DNA of 24,410 nt from a virus. Under the pieces are notes generated by a model. The model made no database searches, had not been told where the DNA came from, and saw nothing but the letters and a program-made list of their open reading frames with translations. The stretch is taken from positions 1 to 24,410 of IMG/VR virus record IMGVR_UViG_3300040856_002664. The stretch is one strand, 5' to 3'. Below are positions 12,745-18,722 of the stretch, piece by piece (position 1 is the stretch's first letter; each line of letters opens with the position of its first letter). Both the position numbers and the translations under genes were made by a program.

Positions 12745-13497
12745 TTAGCCCAGAATCCAGTCCAGAAGCAGCTGCCACCAAGGCTTGCTCTCGATCTCTT
12801 CCATTTTTTCTGTTTCGCGCTCGTAGAACACATCGATAAGCTCTACGTCCTTCTGGCGGTCGAATTTAATGCTGCCGAGCTTACGGATGTTTTTGTCGTT
12901 CAGCTTTAGCTTGCCTGGCGGCACAACATCAATCTTGTGCCCCAGCAACTTCATTATGCGTATTGTCACCGGCAGAACGTATGTACCGCTGATTGCTGTG
13001 AAGCCGGTCATCAGCTCCTTGCCGAATTTTTCTTCGTCCCAGTGGGCGTAACGGGTTGCTGGGCCGTACTCCAGCTCAATCTCCATGTCGGCTAGTTCAG
13101 GAACTTCATCAATGTACTTCTGATGAAACCTGCCTGTTTCTTTGTCGTATAGCTCTTCTAGAGTTTCCCAGCCAAAACCAAGCCCGTGGCCGATCTCGTG
13201 GATCATAACGACGGAGATAAATTCGGTGCCCCAGAGCTTTGTCGAGCTGTACTCAATCTTGACGTAACGTGTCCCGTTTTCTTCGAATGGTTTGTAGGTC
13301 CGGGCGATCGTCGTCGTGCCGCTACCGTCGAACACGTCGATTTGCAGTACGACGTTTTGTTTTGGGGTGATATGGCCGTTCCAGAAATTACAGGCTACTT
13401 GAGCTGACTTAACAAGTTTTTTGTAATACAGCTTACTGTTTGCTTTGAGTCGGGCGGCTCCGTTGCCAACGAATGCGTATGTAACTAATTTGGCCAC
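12745..13497 (-). CDS. leishmanolysin-like (M8-type) zinc metalloprotease (250 aa)
   Basis: GTG start at 13497 with an AGGAG ribosome-binding site 8 nt upstream. The zinc site HEIGHGLGF is at residues 100-108 (His100, Glu101, His104). The usual metzincin third ligand six residues on is a Trp here. Instead AHW (His152) followed by FGKELMTGF (Met163, the Met-turn) matches leishmanolysin, whose third His and 'ELM' Met-turn lie further downstream. Known M8 enzymes cleave proteins, often at cell surfaces. The C-terminus (about 180-250) is basic then acidic, ending in a Trp-rich helix. No signal peptide is evident. Last gene of the minus-strand operon, adjacent to the tail lectins. It could act on host or surface proteins or in virion maturation. 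Confidence 0.8.
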   Translation of the reverse strand: MAKLVTYAFVGNGAARLKANSKLYYKKLVKSAQVACNFWNGHITPKQNVVLQIDVFDGSGTTTIARTYKPFEENGTRYVKIEYSSTKLWGTEFISVVMIHEIGHGLGFGWETLEELYDKETGRFHQKYIDEVPELADMEIELEYGPATRYAHWDEEKFGKELMTGFTAISGTYVLPVTIRIMKLLGHKIDVVPPGKLKLNDKNIRKLGSIKFDRQKDVELIDVFYERETEKMEEIESKPWWQLLLDWILG

Positions 13498-13516
13498 GGG
13501 GATCTCCTGTGTATCT

Positions 13517-13654
13517 TTATCTTAGGTCTGGACCGGGGTCCTCTTGGCCTTTTGACACGGCGACCGCACGTTTATAAAAGTGCGAGTCTGTTTTGCCGGC
13601 GGCTTCTAGGGCTGCTTTGACTTTGAGCCAGTTCTGGCGAGTTCGGTCGTCCAT
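13517..13654 (-). CDS. small hypothetical protein (45 aa), cyanophage-type
   Basis: ATG at 13654 with GAGG upstream; 45 residues starting MDDRTRQNWLKVKAALEAAG and ending GQEDPGPDLR. The 'NWL.VKAALEAAGKTDS.FY.RAVA' pattern matches a tiny protein I recall from cyanophages, function unknown. Probably helical. It precedes the metalloprotease by 19 nt in the same operon. Confidence 0.75.
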   Translation of the reverse strand: MDDRTRQNWLKVKAALEAAGKTDSHFYKRAVAVSKGQEDPGPDLR

Positions 13655-13687
13655 GACTGCGCCTCGGGATAACGCTGCGGCATTGCG

Positions 13688-13873
13688 TTAGTCGAGAGAT
13701 GCGGCTTCTTGGCGTAACCAATCTGATGTTTCACCCGGATCTAGGTCTAGGTGTTTAACGCCACGTTCCTCGACTTCGTTGGCAATTAACTCCAAGATAG
13801 TCTTTATTTGGGCATTTGTAAGACATAAAGGATACAGTTCAGGATTATTTTGTAATTTGTGTGTGAGGCTCAT
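13688..13873 (-). CDS. small hypothetical protein (61 aa)
   Basis: The ATG at 13873 is chosen because it forms an ATGA overlap with the upstream stop (13870-13873); an in-frame ATG 12 nt earlier is less likely. MSLTHKLQNNPELYPLCLTN, then an acidic helical part, ending GETSDWLRQEAASLD. The 'LTNAQIKTILELIANEVEER' segment looks like a short helical protein. Not recognised. Confidence 0.75.
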   Translation of the reverse strand: MSLTHKLQNNPELYPLCLTNAQIKTILELIANEVEERGVKHLDLDPGETSDWLRQEAASLD

Positions 13874-14112
13874 TTGTTGCCCCACTTGTTTAGGATTTGT
13901 TCGGCATATATTATGTGCATGTATCGCATTCTATTTGGGTTTAGCCAGACCTTGTCCCATAGGTCGTTAAGTTCATCTTCTGTTGGATGTTGTTCTGGGT
14001 GGTCGTTTAGGTAGTCACGGCACCGGTCGGCCAGACAACCCAGGGACAAAGGAGGGTTTGTCTTGTCGACTTCTTCGATCAGCTCCCAGAGCAGTTGACG
14101 CAGCGTGGTCAT
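13870..14112 (-). CDS. small hypothetical protein (80 aa)
   Basis: ATG at 14112 in an ATGA overlap with the previous gene. MTTLRQLLWELIEEVDKTNP, then CLADRCRDYLNDHPEQHPTE, then YMHIIYAEQILNKWGNK. Acidic and helical. Unknown function, with no paralogue visible in the window. Confidence 0.75.
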   Translation of the reverse strand: MTTLRQLLWELIEEVDKTNPPLSLGCLADRCRDYLNDHPEQHPTEDELNDLWDKVWLNPNRMRYMHIIYAEQILNKWGNK

Positions 14113-14363
14113 TTCTTTAGCCTATCGGCGGCGAGGATCAGTTCGGCAAACGCACGCAGGTTGTTCATCTTTTCCTGGGCGCGTAGTCGTATGTGATTTG
14201 CAACGCGTTGTTTCTCGTCGCGTTTTTCCTCTGTTTCCGAATCGCGAATCCATTTTTCGGTTTCTTCGGCCGCGCCGATGTCGTACAGCTCAGGCAGGTC
14301 CCAACACGAGGCCACGCAGAGACCTGCTTTATTCGCGGCTTCGATCAGTTCAAGGTCGGACAT
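14109..14363 (-). CDS. small hypothetical protein (84 aa)
   Basis: ATG at 14363, 7 nt after the upstream stop. MSDLELIEAANKAGLCVASC, then a long charged helix (EETEKWIRDSETEEKRDEKQ) likely to form a coiled coil, ending LILAADRLKK. Not recognised. Confidence 0.7.
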   Translation of the reverse strand: MSDLELIEAANKAGLCVASCWDLPELYDIGAAEETEKWIRDSETEEKRDEKQRVANHIRLRAQEKMNNLRAFAELILAADRLKK

Positions 14364-14370
14364 AAGCTCC

Positions 14371-14667
14371 TCATTCGTCTGTGAGTGTAGAGGTTTTGTC
14401 GCAAGTTTTAGACCAAACGTCAGGCGGGGTCAGGGATTCCAGTTCATCGGCTATGGCGAGCAGTTTGTGACGGATGCTTTGTTCGTAGTGGTCGCAGCAT
14501 GAATCCAAAATAGGTCGCGCTGGCGCTACTTGGTACGCTGCGGCACGTATAGCGCACGCAATACGATACATGAAATAGGTTGTCGGACGCCCGTAAAGGT
14601 CGTTTGTTGCCGCTTTAAATACTGCCTGCGCGGCAGGGGACAGCTCAGTTTCCAAGTTCCAGTTCAT
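14371..14667 (-). CDS. small 'TELSPAA' family protein, paralogue 2 (98 aa)
   Basis: ATG at 14667, overlapping the upstream gene by 23 nt. After MNWNLE comes TELSPAAQAVFKAATND, then ACAIRAAAYQVAPARPILDS, then LLAIADELESL. These blocks align with TELSPAARSVFESF, AALRAAVNEAAPEKTIED and ILSIANELELG in the next gene upstream, so the two are tandem paralogues. I recall the family as common in cyanophages, role unknown. The C-terminal 20 residues (TPPDVWSKTCDKTSTLTDE) are unique to this copy. Confidence 0.8.
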   Translation of the reverse strand: MNWNLETELSPAAQAVFKAATNDLYGRPTTYFMYRIACAIRAAAYQVAPARPILDSCCDHYEQSIRHKLLAIADELESLTPPDVWSKTCDKTSTLTDE

Positions 14668-14896
14668 TAGCGATACTCAGGATCTCATAGAGAGCGTCTT
14701 TGTACCCCTCAACGTAGTGTTGATGGACGTAGTCGATGTCTTCGATGGTTTTCTCTGGGGCTGCTTCGTTGACAGCAGCACGCAGGGCGGCGACGATGGC
14801 TTTGAACTGAGGACCGGGCACACCGTCTTCAACCCAGTCGAATTTGCTGTTGAAAGATTCGAATACTGACCTGGCAGCGGGTGAAAGTTCAGTCAT
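14645..14896 (-). CDS. small 'TELSPAA' family protein, paralogue 1 (83 aa)
   Basis: ATG at 14896 in an ATGA overlap with the previous stop. MTELSPAARSVFESFNSKFD opens it; IVAALRAAVNEAAPEKTIED and YEILSIANELELGN follow. It is the tandem partner of 14371-14667, sharing the LSPAA opening, the AAxRAA helix and the A-x-ELE end. Helical, no catalytic motif. Confidence 0.8.
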   Translation of the reverse strand: MTELSPAARSVFESFNSKFDWVEDGVPGPQFKAIVAALRAAVNEAAPEKTIEDIDYVHQHYVEGYKDALYEILSIANELELGN

Positions 14897-15090
14897 GGTG
14901 ATAAGTGTGTAGAACTAATTAGATGAGGGCAGTAACTGTCCGAAGTTTTGAGGGTGGCGGCGTTTGACACGTTAAAGTCGCCGCCTTTATCTAACCAGCG
15001 GAGGCACTCGTGTCGTTGTTCGCACGAGCCATCGTGACATCGAGTGTAATCACGAGGCAGCGTGGTTCTAATCTGTCGGAGGCTTTTCAC
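14893..15090 (-). CDS. small Cys-rich hypothetical protein (65 aa)
   Basis: I place the start at the GTG at 15090 (VKSLRQIRTTLPRDYTRCHD), leaving a 23-nt overlap with the upstream gene. An in-frame ATG at 15171 would overlap by over 100 nt. The core RCHDGSCEQRHECLRWLDKG, with Cys later in SDSYCPHLI, gives a Cys-x5-Cys-x5-Cys plus distant Cys pattern that could bind zinc. Similar tiny Cys proteins occur in phages; function unknown. Confidence 0.65.
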   Translation of the reverse strand: MKSLRQIRTTLPRDYTRCHDGSCEQRHECLRWLDKGGDFNVSNAATLKTSDSYCPHLISSTHLSP

Positions 15091-15307
15091 TGAATCCCCA
15101 GAATTGTTCTGCTTTTTTGGCTTCGTACAGAAGCCACTGACGGGCGTCTTCTGCGGTGTTTTCGTAGACACCGTGTTCGTCCTCGCCCGACACTACGATT
15201 TCGCCGGCAATCAGGGCGAGGATTCGACCGATCTTCTGAGGCCAAACAGACCCGTAAAGATCCTCCGAATCCCTGATGAGTTCAAATAGATGTTTCTGTG
15301 TCGTCAT
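15068..15307 (-). CDS. small hypothetical protein (79 aa)
   Basis: ATG at 15307, overlapping the previous gene by 26 nt. MTTQKHLFELIRDSEDLYGS, then IGRILALIAGEIVVSGEDEH, then TAEDARQWLLYEAKKAEQFW. The 'I..ILA.IAGEI......EDARQWLLYEA' pattern resembles the organisation of 13688-13873 (ILELIANEV then SDWLRQEA), so the two may be distant relatives. Unknown function. Confidence 0.7.
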   Translation of the reverse strand: MTTQKHLFELIRDSEDLYGSVWPQKIGRILALIAGEIVVSGEDEHGVYENTAEDARQWLLYEAKKAEQFWGFSEKPPTD

Positions 15308-15599
15308 CGGATTCGGGCAGATCTTCCAGCAGTTTAAGGTCGTACTCTTTGGTTACTTTTCGCATGTCCTCAGTAGAACGTCCTTCCCGAAAGGCCAAGT
15401 TGGTAGCGCCACGCATGATGCTGAGTTCTGAGAACCCCATTGCACCCATGATCTTTTCGAACAGGGCGAACCAGCCGTGGGCAGTCATGTCCGCGAAGTC
15501 AACGCGGAATTCGATGGTGTGTTCAGGCAAGCCGTCGAAGGTTTCGTCGGAGTCAAATTCGAGTTTGATTGTGGCTTCGTGTTTGGGGTGCATGTTCAT
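15282..15599 (-). CDS. small hypothetical protein (105 aa)
   Basis: ATG at 15599 in an ATGA overlap with the upstream stop (15596-15599). MNMHPKHEATIKLEFDSDET is followed by a beta-like part (HTIEFRVDFADMTAHGWFAL) and an acidic C-terminus (LPESDDDTETSI). Not recognised. Confidence 0.7.
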   Translation of the reverse strand: MNMHPKHEATIKLEFDSDETFDGLPEHTIEFRVDFADMTAHGWFALFEKIMGAMGFSELSIMRGATNLAFREGRSTEDMRKVTKEYDLKLLEDLPESDDDTETSI

Positions 15600-15820
15600 T
15601 TATCTTTGGTGTTTTTAAAGTTTTCAACGGCGGCTAAGGCAGATGTGATGAAATTCAGGCGTGGTTCTAGATGCGCTTTTTCCTGATGCAGGAAGGCGGT
15701 CAGATCAAGGACGAGATCTCGGAATCCTTGCTCGTCGTCGAGGTATTCGTAGACGCAGTTTTCAAGGCGCTCAAAGCGGCTTTGTTTGTACTTTGAATCA
15801 AAGTCTGGGTCGATAAACAT
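15596..15820 (-). CDS. small hypothetical protein (74 aa)
   Basis: ATG at 15820, 12 nt after the methyltransferase stop. MFIDPDFDSKYKQSRFERLE, then YEYLDDEQGFRDLVLDLTAF, then ITSALAAVENFKNTKDK. Acidic, helical. It links the methyltransferase to the rest of the operon by close spacing. Confidence 0.7.
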   Translation of the reverse strand: MFIDPDFDSKYKQSRFERLENCVYEYLDDEQGFRDLVLDLTAFLHQEKAHLEPRLNFITSALAAVENFKNTKDK

Positions 15821-15832
15821 GTGCTTTTGGTG

Positions 15833-16489
15833 TTACTGTTTGACAGTCCAGAGCTGCCATCCGCAGTATACGCCTTTTGTCAAGCCACAGGCGTTAACAC
15901 AGGCGTCAACGGCGTTTTTAACGTCGGGGTGTCCGTAGTCGTCGAACAAGACAGCGCCGCCGGATTTGACGTGGGGCACGTACAGCATGATGTCGCGCAT
16001 AACGGAGACTGTGTCGTGTGCACCATCGATGTACAGGATGTCGATGCCGTCTGTGAACTCGGCCTTGAGGTCTGGGTATAGGTCTTGGGAGCAGCCCTTG
16101 TGGATCGAGATCTTGCCGGGCCAGCGGGACTTAGCAGCGTTGGATCGGGCGATGAATTCGATTCGGTCCAGCGTGGGATGCTGCTGGGGGTCGTCCTGTT
16201 GTTCTTTGGAGCCGGTGAACGGGTCGATACTAATCAGGCGGCTGTAGGGGTGCTCTAGCAGGGTGTCGGAGAACCACACTGTCGAGGCGCCCTCATAAAT
16301 GCCAATCTCGACGATAATTCTTTGGTCGAGTGGGTTAAAGTGTAGTTCGGGTACTTCAGACTGAGATTTGACGAGGTCCCACGATTTGATGAGATTTTGA
16401 ACCCAGTCATTGTGAATGTTGTACTTTGGGTCTAGACTGTGCGGCACGGGGGTAGAACTTGGGTAGTAGCAGTATGATAAACGAAACAA
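15833..16489 (-). CDS. class I SAM methyltransferase, Methyltransf_24 type (about 205-218 aa)
   Basis: Start unresolved: TTG at 16489 overlaps a divergent gene, and an in-frame GTG near 16450 (VPHSLDPKYN) is also reasonable. SAM-binding motif I is IVEIGIYEGASTVWFSD (about 58-74). The acidic loop ISIDPFTG follows, and DILYIDGAHDTVSVMRDIM with KSGGAVLFDDYGH forms the second half of the Rossmann sheet. This layout is that of Methyltransf_24/cephalosporin-hydroxylase-like proteins, which in phages and bacteria often sit in glycan or surface-modification loci. Substrate unknown. First gene of the minus-strand operon ending at the metalloprotease. Confidence 0.85.
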   Translation of the reverse strand: MFRLSYCYYPSSTPVPHSLDPKYNIHNDWVQNLIKSWDLVKSQSEVPELHFNPLDQRIIVEIGIYEGASTVWFSDTLLEHPYSRLISIDPFTGSKEQQDDPQQHPTLDRIEFIARSNAAKSRWPGKISIHKGCSQDLYPDLKAEFTDGIDILYIDGAHDTVSVMRDIMLYVPHVKSGGAVLFDDYGHPDVKNAVDACVNACGLTKGVYCGWQLWTVKQ

Positions 16490-16686
16490 ACTCAGGCGGC
16501 AAGGAAGTCAGTCTTTTAGGCGTGGATGTAGACGCGTACACAAATGTCGAAAGTTGTGACGATGATGCGGTTAAAATAACTTCCGTGTGGGGAGATACAT
16601 GCTGGGTATCTTCGTATCATTTAGTGCGCGAGAAACAATTTTATTTTGTTCGGCGAGCTATGCAGAATGGTTTGTTAAAGCTTTAG
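16474..16686 (+). CDS. small hypothetical protein (70 aa)
   Basis: ATG at 16474 (MINETNSGGKEVSLLGVDVD). Contains an acidic run VESCDDDAVKITSVWGDTCW and ends YFVRRAMQNGLLKL. Its 5' end overlaps the divergent methyltransferase by 16 nt if the TTG start of that gene is used. No good ribosome-binding site. It looks coding by composition but is unsupported by any family. Confidence 0.5.
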   Translation: MINETNSGGKEVSLLGVDVDAYTNVESCDDDAVKITSVWGDTCWVSSYHLVREKQFYFVRRAMQNGLLKL

Positions 16687-16708
16687 TCTTTTGTTAAAAT
16701 ATTGAAAC

Positions 16709-16734
16709 CCCGGCGGTGCGCTAACACCCCAGGG
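16709..16734 (+). other. imperfect hairpin before the HNH gene
   Basis: Inner stem GGTG/CACC (16715-16718/16725-16728, loop CGCTAA) and outer stem CCC/GGG (16709-16711/16732-16734), followed by GCATGACCACCTG. From memory, similar hairpin-plus-'GCATGACCAC' blocks precede free-standing HNH genes in other phages; this is unverified. It may mark the boundary of a mobile HNH unit. Confidence 0.45.
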
Positions 16735-16758
16735 CATGACCACCTGCTTTCCCAGGCG

Positions 16759-17391
16759 ATGCCTAAGTATAGACCCATGCCGCCGCTTGAGCGGCTGAAT
16801 GAGCTGTTTGAAGTTGTCGAGATTCCACCGGATAAATACGGGAAGTGGTCGGGGTTGATACGGAAAATCGGTCGCCAAGGAGGAGGTAAAGCCGGCAGCG
16901 TGGCCGGGAGTCTGCACCCTTCTCCGAGCAACCCGGATCGATTCGATTGGACGGTTACGGTTGACGGGGTTTCGTACGTCGCATCACGTGTTGTTTACTA
17001 CATGGTACACGGTATTGACCCTGGGGATGCTCAGGTCGATCATAAGGACCAGAATTGGTTGAACAACAACGTGTGGAACCTAAGACTGGATGTCGACGGC
17101 CGTATTCAAATGGTTAATACCCCGAAACCGCGAGACAATACCAGCGGCGTTGTAGGCGTATCTTGGTGTACGGCAAGGAGGAAATGGCAGACGGCGGTAC
17201 TTATTCGAGGTAAACGTAAACACCTTGGTTACTACATTTGCAAAATCGAAGCCGCCCGCGTGGTTCAGGACAAGTGGATCGAGCTCGGCTGGCATGAACT
17301 AGGCCGCAAGCTACCTGATCTTAATAAAATCGACTGCGAGTGTTTCGCTTGTAGTAGTATGACGATATGCCCGAGTGACCCAGCGGAATGA
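16759..17391 (+). CDS. HNH homing-type endonuclease with AP2-like domain (210 aa)
   Basis: I prefer the ATG at 16759 (MPKYRPMPPLERLNELFEVV) over an upstream TTG at 16702 that would read through the hairpin. The HNH core is SRVVYYMVHGIDPGDAQVDH, then KDQNWLNNNVWNLR: His of VDHKDQ, Asn of LNNNVWNLR. An AP2-like DNA-binding segment follows (TSGVVGVSWCTARRKWQTAV, then GKRKHLGYYICKIEAARVV). Such proteins nick or cut DNA to spread their own gene and are common free-standing genes in phages. The last eight codons lie inside the tRNA gene, so the two overlap by 23 nt. The C-terminal FACSSMTICPSDPAE is thus partly dictated by tRNA sequence. Confidence 0.88.
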   Translation: MPKYRPMPPLERLNELFEVVEIPPDKYGKWSGLIRKIGRQGGGKAGSVAGSLHPSPSNPDRFDWTVTVDGVSYVASRVVYYMVHGIDPGDAQVDHKDQNWLNNNVWNLRLDVDGRIQMVNTPKPRDNTSGVVGVSWCTARRKWQTAVLIRGKRKHLGYYICKIEAARVVQDKWIELGWHELGRKLPDLNKIDCECFACSSMTICPSDPAE

Positions 17392-17442
17392 GGTACTCGA
17401 CTTAAAATCGAGCAGTCGGCGGTTCGAATCCGCCCTCGGGTA
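17369..17442 (+). tRNA. tRNA-Leu (anticodon UAA), short variable loop
   Basis: Complete cloverleaf of 74 nt: acceptor stem GCCCGAG/CTCGGGT (17369-17375/17435-17441, first pair G-U), discriminator A17442, D arm ACCC...AGGT with G18G19, anticodon stem CTCGA/TCGAG around loop CTTAAAA (17401-17407), variable loop CAGTC, T stem GGCGG/CCGCC and loop TTCGAAT. The anticodon UAA (17403-17405) reads leucine codon UUA. CCA is not encoded. Bacterial leucine tRNAs normally have a long variable arm, which is absent here. Confidence 0.93.
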
Positions 17443-17461
17443 TTTATTTACACTAAATTAC

Positions 17462-17695
17462 ATGGAAACGCACCCTCTCCTCAAGTACACGGCTCTTCAG
17501 CTAGCCAAGACTCACGAGTCTGACGACTGGTATTCGTATTTGCCGGAATCCCGCGTGGTTTTGGAAGCCGTAGCTGACTGGGTTGAAGCTTTGTATCGAG
17601 ACGCTCACGCGGACGCACTGAGTGACGATTGTTGGATTACAGTTGCCTTCCTACGCGGCATTTTAGATGGAAGCGATCCAGGAGCAACTGGATAA
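17462..17695 (+). CDS. small hypothetical protein (77 aa)
   Basis: ATG at 17462, 19 nt after the tRNA. The upstream in-frame extension would begin inside the tRNA and is rejected. METHPLLKYTALQLAKTHES, then RVVLEAVADWVEALYRDAHA, then FLRGILDGSDPGATG. Acidic, helical, no known motif. It overlaps the next start by 29 nt, so coupled translation is likely. Confidence 0.7.
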   Translation: METHPLLKYTALQLAKTHESDDWYSYLPESRVVLEAVADWVEALYRDAHADALSDDCWITVAFLRGILDGSDPGATG

Positions 17696-17918
17696 GCTTA
17701 AACGGGCTGAGCACGCTTGTTTAGAGTGCGGCAAGCGGTATGGGGACTATTGGGCTCCCGATCCAGAGTTCTTTAAAGCCGTCTGTCCTATCTGCGAAAA
17801 GTCTGGATTGATTACAGACGCTAAGCACTTCGGGTACTTTTACAGAGGCTTATGTAAACTTCGTGTTCACAAAGCAAGACTAGAACGCAGTGAAAAACAA
17901 CGACGCCAGGCTGCTTGA
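17667..17918 (+). CDS. small zinc-ribbon-like protein (83 aa)
   Basis: ATG at 17667. A four-cysteine motif, CLECGKRYG then CPICEKSG with 20 residues between the CxxC pairs (residues about 18-44), is a typical zinc ribbon. The C-terminus is strongly basic and helical (GLCKLRVHKARLERSEKQRR), suggesting nucleic-acid binding. No family is named. It overlaps both neighbours (29 nt upstream, 29 nt downstream). Confidence 0.75.
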   Translation: MEAIQEQLDKLKRAEHACLECGKRYGDYWAPDPEFFKAVCPICEKSGLITDAKHFGYFYRGLCKLRVHKARLERSEKQRRQAA

Positions 17919-18276
17919 GTTAGGTCTGTACGCTTTCTGGCACGAAGATTTTAAGGACGAGGTCTTGGATTCCCCTGCCAGAATGGCAGCTGCGTTTAAC
18001 ATGCTCAGGGACAATGGAGGTTTCATGACGGCAGTAGAACAACCAAACATGCGGTTCAGTGTGGGCGATAGGATTGCAAAACGCACGTGTTCCGCAGGGA
18101 TGTCTTTGCCTAATAAAAAAGGTGTTGTGACTGGTTTTAAGAAGACGTTAAGGAGGGACGGAAAACCGCAATGGCGGTACATCGTTAAGCTAGATAACGG
18201 TAAAATAGAAGAGTGGGTTCCGGGCGTCGTGTATTCCTGCGAGGACCCCAAAGCAGATCGTGTTGCTTTCACATGA
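17890..18276 (+). CDS. hypothetical protein with SH3/KOW-like C-terminal half (128 aa)
   Basis: GTG start at 17890, overlapping the zinc-ribbon gene by 29 nt. The N-terminal half is helical and acidic (DFKDEVLDSPARMAAAFNML). The C-terminal half is a compact beta segment: FSVGDRIAKRTCSAGMSLPN, then KKGVVTGFKKTLRRDG, then WRYIVKLDNGKIEEWVPG. That 'VGDRI...G.V.......YIVKLDNG' order resembles SH3/KOW-like barrels. It ends in an ATGA overlap with the dCMP deaminase start, so the genes are translationally coupled. Confidence 0.75.
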   Translation: MKNNDARLLELGLYAFWHEDFKDEVLDSPARMAAAFNMLRDNGGFMTAVEQPNMRFSVGDRIAKRTCSAGMSLPNKKGVVTGFKKTLRRDGKPQWRYIVKLDNGKIEEWVPGVVYSCEDPKADRVAFT

Positions 18277-18722
18277 CGGAGAAGTGGGACCGCAGGTTTC
18301 TGGACCTTGCCAAGCACATCAGCGACTGGAGCCTCGATCCCTCCACTAAGGTCGGCGCTGTCGCAGTCAAAGACCGGCGAGTCTTAGCGACCGGATACAA
18401 CGGTCTACCTCGTGGAATCGCCGATCTACCAGGGAGGCTGAACAACCGAGACGAAAAGTACTTGCGCACGGTGCACGCAGAAGCGAACATCGTTGCGCAG
18501 GCTGCCCGGTTTGGTATCGACTTGTTTGGGGCCACAGTTTATGTGTGGCCGTTTCTGCCTTGTTGCAACTGCACCACGCTGATGATTCAGGCTGGTGTTC
18601 GGCGCATCGTTGTGCCCGAGCTGCCTATACCGGACCGCTGGCAATCGAATTTCGATCTGTCTGTTGACATGCTGCGCGAGTCCGGCGTGGAGATTATGCA
18701 GCTTCCTGTCGAACAGCAATAA
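18273..18722 (+). CDS. dCMP deaminase (149 aa)
   Basis: Catalyses dCMP to dUMP, feeding dTTP synthesis during phage DNA replication. The ATG at 18273 in an ATGA overlap is chosen over an earlier in-frame start that would run through the previous gene. Zinc-site residues: His68-Ala-Glu70 (TVHAEANIVAQAARFG) and Cys97/Cys100 in PCCNC. The opening SDWSLDPSTKVGAVAVKDRR and GYNGLPRGIADLPGRL are standard for the family. It is near the usual length for short phage forms. No allosteric dCTP-binding insert is obvious. The 3' end overlaps the convergent FkbM gene by 29 nt. Confidence 0.93.
   Translation: MTEKWDRRFLDLAKHISDWSLDPSTKVGAVAVKDRRVLATGYNGLPRGIADLPGRLNNRDEKYLRTVHAEANIVAQAARFGIDLFGATVYVWPFLPCCNCTTLMIQAGVRRIVVPELPIPDRWQSNFDLSVDMLRESGVEIMQLPVEQQ

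Noticed and set aside
13197-13488. Standard metzincin HExxHxxGxxH third ligand in the metalloprotease
   Set aside because: The expected residue is Trp110. The leishmanolysin-type distant His152 with a following Met-turn explains the sequence better.
16675-16931. Minus-strand reading frames of about 80 codons opposite the HNH gene
   Set aside because: They shadow the start of a clear HNH endonuclease, are Pro/Arg/Ser-rich and have no ribosome-binding site.
17369-17442. Suppressor tRNA reading UAA stop codons
   Set aside because: The anticodon is UAA, which pairs with UUA (leucine). A UAA suppressor would need anticodon UUA. TAA is also used as a normal stop in this window.
17375-17461. Upstream extension of the gene at 17462
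   Set aside because: The extra 29 codons are read from inside the tRNA gene. The ATG at 17462 gives a natural start after the tRNA.
18213-18272. Longer dCMP deaminase start
   Set aside because: It would overlap the preceding gene by 64 nt. The ATG at 18273 forms an ATGA junction and gives the usual family N-terminus.
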